A stretch of DNA of 64,000 nucleotides from contig CALREY010000005.1 of assembly GCA_943356435.1 (NCBI GenBank), positions 1 to 64,000 of the forward strand, in the 5' to 3' direction. Below, in pieces: positions 44,513 to 55,605 of this stretch. The notes under the pieces are model-generated. The model was not told the DNA's origin and ran no database searches. It saw nothing but the letters and a program-made list of their open reading frames with translations. This DNA is from Candidatus Altimarinota bacterium (lineage in GTDB: Bacteria > Patescibacteriota > Gracilibacteria > BD1-5 > UBA6164). Every line of letters begins with the position of its first letter. Position 1 is the stretch's first letter. Made by a program: the position numbers and the translations under genes.

Positions 44513-47500
44513 ATGGCATTTGAAAAGCTAAATTATACTACAGAGGAAAAAATAGATGAAGAATCTATACAGGATAAAATAGACAAATGAGAATTGGATA
44601 TTAGATATTTAACAAAAGATAAACTACAAAAAATAAAAGTAGATATTCTAGAATCTAATTCATATCTAAAAGTTAGAGATCATGAATGAAATATAATATC
44701 AGATATGAAATTGAAAGATAATAAAGTAATTGATTTTAATGGTGACAATATAACTCATGAAGTAAATTGAAAAGTAAAAGTATTTCTATGAGTTACTTTT
44801 GAAGACTGAAAAAAATGATATGTTTCAGCAGATTATTTAAAATGAGAAAAAATAGACTCGACTTCACAAATATCAAATAAAAATGGATGAAAATTAGCTA
44901 CTGCAGATAAACCAAGTAAAGATAATAAAGATTGAAATAAAAAACAAGAAACTGTTAATAGTTGAGCAAAAGTAGATACTAAAGAATCAAATAACAAACT
45001 AGCAACAACAAAAAATTATATTTTTGAAAAATGAACTATTTATTTAATAGGTAAAGATTGACAAAAAGTAGTACAAAATACAGAACTAACTCCTGAAATA
45101 AAAGAAATACTTAAAAAATATGAAAAAGCTGCTATTTTAAGAGAAGTAATAGATATATGGGAAAATGCTGCAAATAAAACTATTGATGGATTACATTGGA
45201 AAGGAGCTAGACAAGATGATGAAATTATTACAAAACAAATATGAGAAATAGAATGATTATTTGCCTCTATTTTTGAGGATGCTCAAAAATGAAAAGATAT
45301 TAATTCAAAAGTTGATGAAATTTTTAATAAAATACTAATTGCAGAAAACGAAGAAAGTATAATATGAGATGATGATGTAAATGCTGTTAAAGCTATATTA
45401 TTATGAGAATGAAATAAAGATAAAAAACTAGTAGCAATATATAATAAAATGAGATATGGTTGAGCATCTGGAAATAGTGAAACAGTTAAAGAAAAAGTAG
45501 CACAACAACTGATAAGTAGTGATGATTTCAAAAAAGAAAGAGATATATTAAATAATGAATCTCTATATTGATATATAAAAAATAATAAAAGATGAGCTTT
45601 AGAACAATTAATTTGAAGAGAATTATCTGAGGCTATACTAGAAGCATATACAAAAATAAAAATAGAACAACAAAAACATAGAGATGAATACGCTCAAAAA
45701 CTAGAAGCAGTAAATGCAGAAAAAAGAAAAAATAATCAAAAAGAAATAGAATTGGATGATTTTATTGAATTAAATATAAATCTAACTATTGAAAATTTAC
45801 TTAAACATAGTTTAATAGAACAAAATCTAGATAATACAGAAAAAAGATGATCTGAAAATGATAGTTATAAATGAGTTTATTCTAATATGATATGATTAGG
45901 AGAGAATAAATGATTTTTTAGTGATAAGATTTTTACTATATCAGATGAAAATATTGACACTGCAATAGATGTATCATCTACTCTAGCAATATCACTTGTA
46001 AGTATGTGAGTATGAGCATTAGCAGCTAAATGAGCATTAGCTGGTATTTCATGGGCAGCAAAAGCTACATGAGTAGCAGAATCAGTAGATGCCGCATGAA
46101 AAGTATGAACTATAGCTAAATACTCAGGTACAGCTGCTGTAGAATGAGTGGCATTTTATGAAGGTACAACAATCACAAATAACTTAATATATTGAAACAA
46201 TTGATTATTATATGAAACAACAAATTGAAAAGAAATAGTAAAATCTATAGCATTTATGTGAGTACTAAGATGAGCTAATAAAATTATGCTAGATGCAAAA
46301 TTTGCAAATGAAATTAGAAGCACAGATTATATAAAAGATTGAGTAAATTTATGAAAATTAGATTTATGAATTGCTGGAAATACATCAGCATATATCTGAA
46401 AATTATCTGACATAGTACCTCCACTTATGTTTAAAAATACTTCTATTACATGAGTATTAGCTGAAGCATGATTATTAGTATGAACATCTCAATGATTAGA
46501 AATCGCATTTGGATGAGAAACTAACTGGACATGGTGAGAATATTTACAAGCACTTGTAATGGTATGAGTTATGAGAGGTGCTTGAAAAATAAATTTTAAC
46601 AAAAAAGACTGAAATATAACTGCTGAAGTTAAAGAAGAAGTATCAACTGGAGAAAACAATACTCAATGAGAAAATAGTTCACCAAACATGGCTGATGCTT
46701 TATGAATCTGAAATTGAGAATACCCATATTCTTGAAAATGAAGCCCAAACAAAATAAGAAAAAATGGTGGTGAAACTAAAGGTGAAACAAAAGAATGAAA
46801 AATCGAAGCTAAATCTATAAATAAAGTAAACTATCCTAAAAATGCTGAATTTACAGTAAAAAGAGAAGATTGAGTTGATTTTAACTTCAAAACGTGAGAC
46901 AATTGAGAAATATTAGAAATTTCACAATGAAATTGAAAAATGAAAGTAAAAAAAGAAAACTACAATGAAATACTAGAAAATTGTAACTCAAAAAATCTTA
47001 AATTTTATACAAACTGAAGTGGACAATTAGTATATGAAATAGATGGAAAATTATATAAAAGTGATTGAACAAAATCATATAGTAAAAAAGAAAACTTAAA
47101 AGAAGTAAAGACTGAAGAAGAAGTAAAAACTGAAGAAGAAAATGTTAAAAATGAATCAAAAGTAGAAGAATTAGAAGACTTGATATTACCAAAAAATATT
47201 GAATTTACAATAGTTAAGGATAACTTAAAATGGGTAATTAAAACAAATGAAAATTGAATAATTGAAGATGTAGGTATATATAATGGATGAAGTGTAGCCC
47301 CATTGACTTATCATTCTGTATTAAAGTATTTAACAGATAACAAAATAAAATTTTTCAGAGATTGAAATGGTAATATAACTTATGAATTTAATTGAGAATT
47401 ATTTACAAAATCAGGTGAGAAAATAAATAAAGATTATACTCCAAGAAGTGAAGAAAAAGTAGCTGAAAAAGTATCTGAAGAAAACAAAGTAGATTTTGAA

Positions 47501-48979
47501 AACAGTATTGAAATATGATCAAAAATAGAAGTTACTACTGAAAATTGAACATTTACATTTGAAAAATTAGTAAGTGGTGATTACAAATGTACCTGAGAAA
47601 TAATTAGCTCTGGTAAATATGTATTTAATGATAAAGTATGAAAATTAAGTCTTAACAAAGACTGAAAACTTGAGATGACTACTAGTGATTGAAACAAATT
47701 AGTATCTGGTGAAGTAAAAAATATTGACTTAATTGAAGAAGTAAAAGTAGCTGAAGAAAAAGTTAAAGATGAAAATAGTGAAAATACTTGAGAAAATAGA
47801 GAAGATTATATTGAGACTGAAGAGTTAAATTGAGATACTCAGGCATCGCTTGAAACTCTTTCAAAAAGTAGTGATAAAACAATAAATAAATTGTTTAAAA
47901 AAGATTTTAAAAAAATATTTAAAGATTCTAAAGAAATAGAAATTTGATGAAATAAATACAAAAAAAGATCTGACTGAAAATATGAAATAGAATGAGATAA
48001 TAATATATATAGTGAAAAAGATATATTAAATAAAATAGATACAGTAACAAAAAGAAAATATTTAGAAGAAAAAGCTAAAAAAAATTTGGAATGAATAAAA
48101 GAATGAGAAAAAATTAAAATTAAAGATTGATTTTTAAATATTTGATGAAAATATAAAGTCTGAAAAGATGAGATAATTGTAAAAGAAAATTGAAAAGAGA
48201 GAAAACTAACTCCAGATGAAGAAAAAGCATTTTTTGATGAACATTGAGTTGAATTATTTGAAAAAACAACATGATTAGATACAAATAAAATGTCATCTGA
48301 TATTGCAAAAAATATTAGTTGATCATTAAGTGAGTCATGAAAAAATAAATTAAAATTTTTGTGATGAGAAAATTGATTACTAAATACAATTAGAGAGAAA
48401 TTATGGTGAACAATAAAAAAAGATTATGCATGATGGAGATTTATAACATGAACTATTAAATTACCATTTAGAACAACTATTTTTACTGGGGAACAAATAT
48501 GACAAAGAATGTTATCACCTGCATGGGAAGTAACATCTGCATATAACTTAAAAAATATGCATAGTAAATTAAATTTTATGCAAAAAATAATCTGATGATT
48601 AACTGCTTCAAGCATTTTTGAAGTAATTTCAATGAATGATAATGAATCAATAACTGATGCTAAACATTTAGCTAATATTTGATTCAATTGAGCTAATCTA
48701 GCAGTGTTTTGATTATATACAATTTTTACAGAACCATTAATAAATACATTGTATTGAAAATTTAAATGATTTGAACAAAGAGATTTTTTACCATCTTATA
48801 TTGATAATTCTTTTCGTACACTTAATTTAAGCTGATCTGAAATGCCATATGAATTAGGTGAATCAATTAATTTATCTGATAGAGAAATATTACTAAAAAC
48901 TCTAAAATCATATAAAGAAGCTTGATACAAATGAGAAATAATAGAAAGATTAGAAAAAAAATTAAATGAAACTAAATAA
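44513..48979 (+). CDS. giant protein (1488 aa): SH3-like domain, internal repeats, hydrophobic segments
   Basis: No signal peptide. An SH3b-like region lies near 35-115 (SYLKVRDHEGNIISDMK, GYVSADYL), then a linker and helical part. A hydrophobic Gly/Ala-rich zone follows (about 485-530: LVSMGVGALAAKGALAGISWA) and another near 630-690. Two ~85-residue tandem repeats start near 773 (YPKNAEFTVKREDGVDFNFK) and 891 (LPKNIEFTIVKDNLKWVIK), each ending in a YEFNGELF-type strand; two weaker copies follow. A last hydrophobic zone is at about 1355-1415. Nearly every Gly is TGA, so no ORF over 60 aa exists in the standard code. It shares its hydrophobic-GLEIAFGG segment with the 940-aa gene. Function unknown; a large surface or effector protein is inference. 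Confidence 0.7.
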
Positions 48980-48982
48980 AAT

Positions 48983-49008
48983 ATAAAAAGCCCCAAGGGG
49001 CTTTTTAT
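48983..49008. terminator. GC-rich terminator
   Basis: AAAAAGCCCC-AA-GGGGCTTTTT, a perfect compact hairpin serving both converging genes; unusual GC content for this genome. Confidence 0.9.
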
Positions 49009-49032
49009 TAATTCATTTCAATAAAATAGATA

Positions 49033-49374
49033 TTATGAAACTCTAGATTCATTTTTAAGTAACATATAAATAAATATTGAAACAGAAGCAATCCATAATA
49101 AAACTGTATGAGTAGTAGTATCTGAATAGCTCAAAAATGAAATATCAGAACTAACTATTTTGTCAAACATTTTATCTAAAAACATAGACCTAGTATAACC
49201 GAAAAGCAAAGTAAAAGTTGGAATAAAAATCTTCCATTCCCTAGTAAATAATCCAGCTATACATACAAGTATATAACTTGCATAAGCGAACCAAACAAAA
49301 TAATCCGGAAAGAAATCCATAACAAAGAATACTACGTCTCCAGGAAAACAAATAATTGTAAATAAGATATCCAT
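49033..49374 (-). CDS. small polytopic membrane protein
   Basis: 113 aa from ATG 49374 (MDILFTIICFPGDVVFFVMD). Four hydrophobic segments (about 2-20, 25-45, 50-68, 92-110). No TGA codons in frame (three Gly, all GGN) and a GGAG Shine-Dalgarno 8 bases upstream, features shared with the 64-aa gene at 29473. It lies on the opposite strand between two giant genes. No family recognised. Confidence 0.65.
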   Translation of the reverse strand: MDILFTIICFPGDVVFFVMDFFPDYFVWFAYASYILVCIAGLFTREWKIFIPTFTLLFGYTRSMFLDKMFDKIVSSDISFLSYSDTTTHTVLLWIASVSIFIYMLLKNESRVS

Positions 49375-49405
49375 TTTTGTACTCCAAAACAATGAAAGTA
49401 ATGTA

Positions 49406-49433
49406 AGTTTACATAATATTTATTAATTGTCAA
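49406..49433 (-). promoter_or_regulatory. promoter of the 113-aa membrane protein gene
   Basis: Minus-strand TTGACA (49428-49433), 16-bp spacer, TAAACT (49406-49411), about 32 bases upstream of the ATG. Confidence 0.6.
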
Positions 49434-49534
49434 GTATTTTTATCATTTCATTCACTTTATATACTTATTTTTTTGGCTAAAACAAAATAATATGATAAAA
49501 TAATATTAAATATTATATATATAAGTACAAAAAC

Positions 49535-52357
49535 ATGGCAAATCCAGAAGTATTAACTTGATTACCAGATGAATTGATAAAAATTAAATCAGCTGAAGAA
49601 CTAAAAAACTTACTTAAAATAGATGAATTACCATCAATAGACTTCAGTGAACCTATCGAAACAAGTAAAAGTGAATTGCTTAAATTGAAGCAAGATTATT
49701 TAAGTGGTGGTCAAAAACAAGAAACTATCAGTAATTTCGTGATAGAAAGCAAAAACAAAATGCTACAAAAATGAAAAGAAATAGTTGTTAAAGGTCAAGA
49801 ATGATTAAAAAAAGTAACATGAGATTTAGAACAATATGCTGTTATTGAAAAAAAGAAATTAGAAGACTGAAAATTAGAATGACAAAAAGCTGATGTATAT
49901 TTAAAAGAAAAATTAGAAGGTGGATTAGAAGAAGTTAAAAAAATATGATGAGAGACACTACAAAATGCACCTCAAGATGTAAAAAATTTATGAGACAAAG
50001 CTAAAGATGCAATTGAAAAATGAGCAGAAGCAGTAAAAGAAGTATGATTTGTAGAATTACTAAAAAAGATGAAAGATGAATGAGGTTTTTTAGGTTTTTT
50101 TGCATGAATATTATTGTTTTTAGTTAATTTAGCTTGATTTGGTGATAAAGAAGAAAAATTAAAAGAAGCAAAGGAAACTGTAAAAGAAAAACTAAGTCCA
50201 GAGTCTATAGCACAAACAAAAGAAGAAATAAAAAAAGTAATAATTAGAAATTTTCCTGGAAAAGAAGCATATGTGAAAAGTATCATAGATAATCCTAAGG
50301 TATTAACAGAAGAAAAAATCAGAAATCTATATGAAAAAAGCAAAAATAGTAAATGATTAACATTAGAAGAGTTAAAAGAAGAATTTAAAGATTTAGATAT
50401 AGAATGATTCTTAAAAGAACAAAAAGATAAAGCAATTTGAATAGTATACTCTAGAATACAAGAAGAAATTCAAAAAAAATATCATAAAAATTTGGATGAA
50501 TGACAAATAGCAAAACTTAAAGAACTTGTATGAACAAAATTAAATATTGATGGTAGTAATGTACAAGAATTATTTGAAAAAATAGGATTAGAAAGTAAAG
50601 TTCAAGTAAAAGATATATCTCCAATATTAACTGATATATGAGCTAATACTATATCATTTATGTTATGATTAGTTACAGAAAATATAATTTCAGCAAGTGA
50701 TATAGCTCTAGAAGTAGCAGATAAATGATTAGATGTAGTTAAATTATCTGTTTGAGCACTATGATTATGAAAACTAATAAATCTAGAAGATATATATAAA
50801 GACTTTGAATGATTATGAGATACTGAGAAAGCTGTTCTAATATGATTATTATATAGAAAAGGTGGGATATTTTTAAGTTTATGTTGAAATATTACATCAT
50901 GAGTAAGTAGATTAACGCTTGAAACACTATTACCTACTAATTCATGAGTAGATTGATTCAAAATACTTAAAGACTGATTTACAGTAGATGCTAATACTAA
51001 ACAAGTAGAAAACTTCGAAAAAATAGAAAAAGCATTAGCCTGAACATCTGAAATACCAGAATGAACAAGTATTTTAAAAGAAGCAATTCAAAATGTTAAT
51101 GAAGTAAAGAAAAATTTTATTACACTGGAATTATTAGAGAAATCAAATTGAGATGTAAATAAATTTTATGAATTAGTTTCTGATTTTGAAAATAAAACTA
51201 ACATAAAATTATCAATATGAACTGAAAAATTTAATACTTTTGATGAATTAAGAACTTGATTGAAAAATATAATTTCTGTTTCAACCGATAGTTTTGATTA
51301 CTCAGTAAGAGCATTAAAAAACAAACATTTGTGATTTTGAATGGAAAGTGCAATACATGATTTAAATAAACAAATAGAAATAATAAAAAACAACCAAGCT
51401 AGAATAGTATTATGAAAAATAAATTTTGCACCACTAAAAAAACTTACAGATGTAATTGATTTATCAAAAGTGTCTAGATTATGAGATAGATTATTATTTG
51501 AACTTAGAAGCAAAGATGATGCTAAAGCATTTATAAAACAAATAAATGAGTTAGCAAAACAATCACCTGATTTAATAAAATGAATATTTGATAAATTACC
51601 TATCATTGCAGTATGATGATTAGCTGCAACTTGAGATGAACCATTTCTAGAAAATTTACAAAAAGAAATGCCATACTTATTGCCTATTGTATGACCAGTA
51701 TTGATGATAGCTGATTCATGAGTAGAATGGTCAGGATTTAATCCTAAATTTATTAAACCAGAACAAACATTAGTAGCATGAGCATTATTAACTCTAGATT
51801 GATACTTTTTACTAAATGAAAAATGATTAGTTAACAAATGAAAATATTTAGTAAAACCAATAAAAGATATTTACGAAATCTGAAAATGAACAGTTGAAGT
51901 ATGACAAAAATTGTATAGATGATGAAGTGTACTAAATAAAGAATTAATAGTAAAAGCCGTAGAAAAAACTAAAGCAGTTAAATGAAAAGCTAGATTATTC
52001 GCTATTATATGAATGATTTGATACTGAGCATTTGAAGTAGCTTTTGGAGAAGATTCAAAATTACAATCATATTTCAAAGACTGAAAATTGGATAGAGAAA
52101 AAATAAAACAAGAATCAAAAGACTTAACAAATGAAGAAAGAGCAGAAATAGTAAAAATGGCATTCTTAGAAGAATTATGAGAAGAAACAATAACATGATT
52201 AGAATTCAAAATGAATTCAGATAAAAGTCTAGAAATCACTTCAAATAATGAAAAAATCCAATCTGATTGGATAATAAATAGTGATATTAAAGAAAATTTA
52301 AATGAATTATTATGAATAGATAAATTTGATTTTATTTATAAACAAAAAACTGCATAA
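49535..52357 (+). CDS. large protein (940 aa) with coiled-coil and hydrophobic hairpins
   Basis: No signal peptide. The N-terminal ~190 residues are charged and helical (long coiled-coil-like stretch, KKMLQKGKEIVVKGQEGLKK), then a membrane helix (about 185-205: FLGFFAGILLFLVNLAGFG), a charged helical region, hydrophobic zones near 400-450 and 690-770 (LLPIVGPVLMIADSG; AGALLTLDGYFLL), and a final hairpin with GMIGYGAFEVAFGEDSKLQ. The last motif resembles GLEIAFGGETN in the 1488-aa protein, so the two may be related in part. The stop codon is in the terminator stem. Function unknown. Confidence 0.65.
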
Positions 52358-52372
52358 ATGCAGTTTTTTTGA
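52342..52372 (+). terminator. terminator overlapping the 940-aa gene stop
   Basis: Stem AAAAAACTGCAT/ATGCAGTTTTTT; the TAA forms part of the loop. Confidence 0.85.
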
Positions 52373-52427
52373 CTATATAGCAAAATTCATATAATAATGC
52401 AAATTTTATATATTTTATTTGTTATAT

Positions 52428-53468
52428 ATGCTACTATCAGACTTCGACTACGAATTACCAAATGAATTAATTGCACAAACCCCAATTGAGCCTAGAGACC
52501 ATTCTAGATTATTAAATATAAATTTGTCTAACTCAAGTATTACAGAAACTAAGTTTTATGATATAATTAATGAATTATGAGACAATGATGTATTAGTATT
52601 AAACAAAACTAGAGTAATAAATGCTAGACTTCATTGAACAATTGATAGTGGTAAAACTGTAGAAATATTTCTTCACAAACAAATATCTGACAATACTTGG
52701 GATTGTCTTGTTTTTCCGTGAAAAAAACTAAAACCATGAAAAGTAATTAATTTTAATCTTCCTAACCAAGGTGATGTGGGGATGTCCGCTACAATAAAAG
52801 ATATTTCTGATTCTGGAAGAATAGTTGAATTTGATAAATGATGAATAGAATTCTTGGAAATAGTAGAAAAACTATGAAGTATTCCCCTACCTCCATACAT
52901 AAAAGAAAAACTGGATAACAATGAGAGATATCAAACAGTATTTAATGAAATAGAGTGAAGTGTAGCAGCTCCTACAGCATGATTACACTTTACTAAAGAA
53001 TTAATCCAAAAATTAGAAGATAAATGAGTAAAATTCGAAAAAGTATTACTACATGTATGATTATGAACTTTTAAATGAGTAGAAACAGATAATATATTAG
53101 ATCACAAAATGCATCATGAGTATATAGAATTGGAACAAGATGTGGCAGAAAGACTAAACAAATACAAAAATCAATGAAAGAGAATAATATCAGTATGAAC
53201 TACTTCTATTAGAGTATTAGAGAGTTTCGCACTAGATAATTGAGAATTAGCATTTGGCTCTAAAGATACAAATATATTTATTTATCCTTGATATAAGTGG
53301 AAATTCGTAGACTGAATAATAACAAATTTTCATTTACCTAAATCAACTCTATTAATGCTAGTATCAAGTTTCGCCTGAAAAGAACTAATAAAAAAAGCAT
53401 ATAAATATGCTGTAGATAATAAATTTAGATTCTTTTCTTTTTGAGATGCTATGTTTATAAAGAAGTAA
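52428..53468 (+). CDS. queA: tRNA preQ1(34) S-adenosylmethionine ribosyltransferase-isomerase
   Basis: 346 aa. Transfers the ribosyl part of SAM to 7-aminomethyl-7-deazaguanine in tRNA, the penultimate queuosine step. DFDYELPNELIAQTPIEPRD, LVLNKTRVINARLHG, SIPLPPYI, YQTVFNEIEGSVAAPTAGLHF, VLLHVGLGTF, GTTSIRVLES and NFHLPKSTLLMLVSSFAG are all intact. tRNA-Asn and tRNA-Asp in this window carry the GUN anticodons it acts on. Start ATG 52428. Confidence 0.97.
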
Positions 53469-53512
53469 AATTTGACATAAAATAATATTGTGTTAAATTA
53501 GCCAATATTATT

Positions 53513-54376
53513 ATGCAAAAATATAAAATGAAAAATCAAACAAAACAAAGTATTCCAGAAATATCCTGAGAATTCTCTTTAGTTCATTCTTTTATTGATT
53601 TTAAAAATCTAGATCATATAACTAGTAATAAATTAAGCTTTATTAATAATTTTAGTTATGAAGATGTAAATATTGATACATATTATGCAATAAACTTCAT
53701 AATTCAAAAAATAGAAAATATATATGATAAAGAAATTGATAATATAAATATATCAGTAAAAAAAGCTGTAAATCTAGTAGTACAAAAATTAAGAAAATCT
53801 TTGAATATATGAGATAAATTACTATATCAAAAATTAGAAATACACCAATTAGAGAAAAAAATTGATATACTTAAACAAGAAACTATTACAGATCCTCTTA
53901 CATGAATATTAAATAGAAGATGAATATGTGATGAATTCAAAAAAATAATAGCATTAAAAAATCGAAACCATGTAGATTCTTCTATTTTGATTATAGATAT
54001 TGATCATTTTAAAAAAATTAATGATACATATTGACACGATGTATGAGATATAGTTCTAATAGAAATATGTAAAATGTTTAAAAACGAACTTAGATGAAGT
54101 GATGTAGTGTGAAGATTATGAGGAGAGGAATTTATCATTATAATGTACTGAGCAAATATAGAGTGAGCTTTTGATAAAGCTAATGATATTAGAAAAAAAG
54201 TACAAGAACATCTATATAAAAATATTAATAATATTAAAAATGAGATAACAATTAGTATATGAGTTTCCCAAACAAAAATAGAAGATGAAACATATTTAGA
54301 TATCATAAAAAAAGCGGATAATGCCCTACTTGATGCAAAACAAAGTGGTAGAAATTGTGTACATTTTGAAATATAA
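53513..54376 (+). CDS. GGDEF-domain diguanylate cyclase
   Basis: 287 aa, soluble. An N-terminal helical region (1-125) with no recognised sensor domain ends in a coiled coil (HQLEKKIDILKQE). The GGDEF domain follows: TDPLTGILNRRG, LIIDIDHFKKINDTYGHDVGD, VVGRLGGEEFIIIM with GGEEF at 203-207 (first Gly is TGA), and KADNALLDAKQSGRN. The catalytic loop is intact, so it should make c-di-GMP. An alternative start is ATG 53528. An RxxD inhibitory site is not obvious. Confidence 0.93.
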
Positions 54377-54412
54377 AAAGAGCTTGTCTATAATAGACGA
54401 GCTCTTTTTATG
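54377..54412. terminator. terminator between GGDEF and immunophilin genes
   Basis: Stem AAAGAGCTTGTCTAT/ATAGACGAGCTCTTT with T5, between convergent genes. Confidence 0.85.
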
Positions 54413-54417
54413 AAGTC

Positions 54418-55584
54418 TTACTTGATATCTGATATCTCTATATCAAAATTAAGTTTTTTTCAAGCCATAGGACTATTTCAATCAATAGTTACATTTTTAT
54501 CATCTACAGCTAATATTTTTAATTTTCACATTTGTGTAGGTAATTCTGCTCATACTTCTAACTTTATTCAAGCGTCAGTAAATGATTTTAATTGATCTTT
54601 TGGAACTACTTGAGTATTTGTTTTATCATATTCTCAATAAGCATCTTTTGGAGCTAATTTCAATGTCTTTTTTTCTCAGATTTTCATTCATACTACTCAG
54701 GCATCAAATCATTTAATCATTTTACCTGCTCATACTACAAATGATATAGGTGCTCATCTATCATAACTACTATCAAATTTCTCTCAATTCTCAAATGTAC
54801 CAGTATAGTGAACATCTACATTATCTCAAGCTTTTACTACTAAGTTTTTCTTAGCTTCTTTTTTAGATGCTTTAGATGCTTCTATTTCTTTTAATTTTGA
54901 ATCCAAATCGAAATTATAATCTTTAAAAGTACCATTATTATATTCTTTTATTTCTAATGATATTATTTTTACTTCTTTTTCTGGTTTATCAGAAGAATTA
55001 GTTTTTACTTTTGCTATTTTGTCTACATTTTCCATTCATTCAACAACTTGTCCAAATACAGAATGTTTATTATCTAATCATCTACTATTATCTACTTGAT
55101 TAATAAAAAATTGGCTTCAGTTAGTATTAGCTCAAGCATTAGCCATAGAAATAGAATAAGGAATATTGTGTAAATCCTTAGAAAACTCATCTTCAAATTC
55201 TTTTCCATATATACTTTCTCATCACATACCAGTAGCTGTAGGATCTCCTCATTGAATCATAAAATTATTTATAACTCTATGAAAAACTATATTATTATAG
55301 TACCCTTTCTTAGATAGTCATATGAAATTAGTAGTTGTAAGAGGTACCAAGTCTGTAAATAATTTAATAGTCATTGTTCCATTTGTAGTTTTCATTATTG
55401 CTACAACATCTCCATTTTGTAATGCTTTAGTCTGTATATTTGTCATATCTGCTGTATTATTATTAGTAGTTAAATTTTCTATACTTCAAGTAGCTTGTGA
55501 ACCTGTTTGAGTATTTCAAACATCTTTAGTTGTGTTACAAGATACTAAAAAAACAATTAAAAGTAATAAACCTAGTTTTTTCAT
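54418..55584 (-). CDS. lipoprotein with cyclophilin plus FKBP domains (dual prolyl isomerase)
   Basis: 388 aa. Lipobox near residue 16 (LLLLIVFLVSCN). Cyclophilin domain about 55-215 (TTNGTMTIKLF, NFIGLSKKGYYNNIVFHRVI, MIQGGDP, NGSQFFINQ, HSVFGQVVEGMENVDKIAKV) with the catalytic Arg in FHR. After a Lys-rich linker comes a SlyD/SlpA-type FKBP domain about 270-385 (NVDVHYTGTFENGEKFDSSYD, GKMIKGFDAGVVGMKIGEKK, NSPMAGKKLNFDIEI). Two unrelated prolyl-isomerase folds in one exported protein. Probably an envelope folding catalyst. Confidence 0.9.
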
Positions 55585-55605
55585 AAATTATTATTAATAA
55601 ATATA

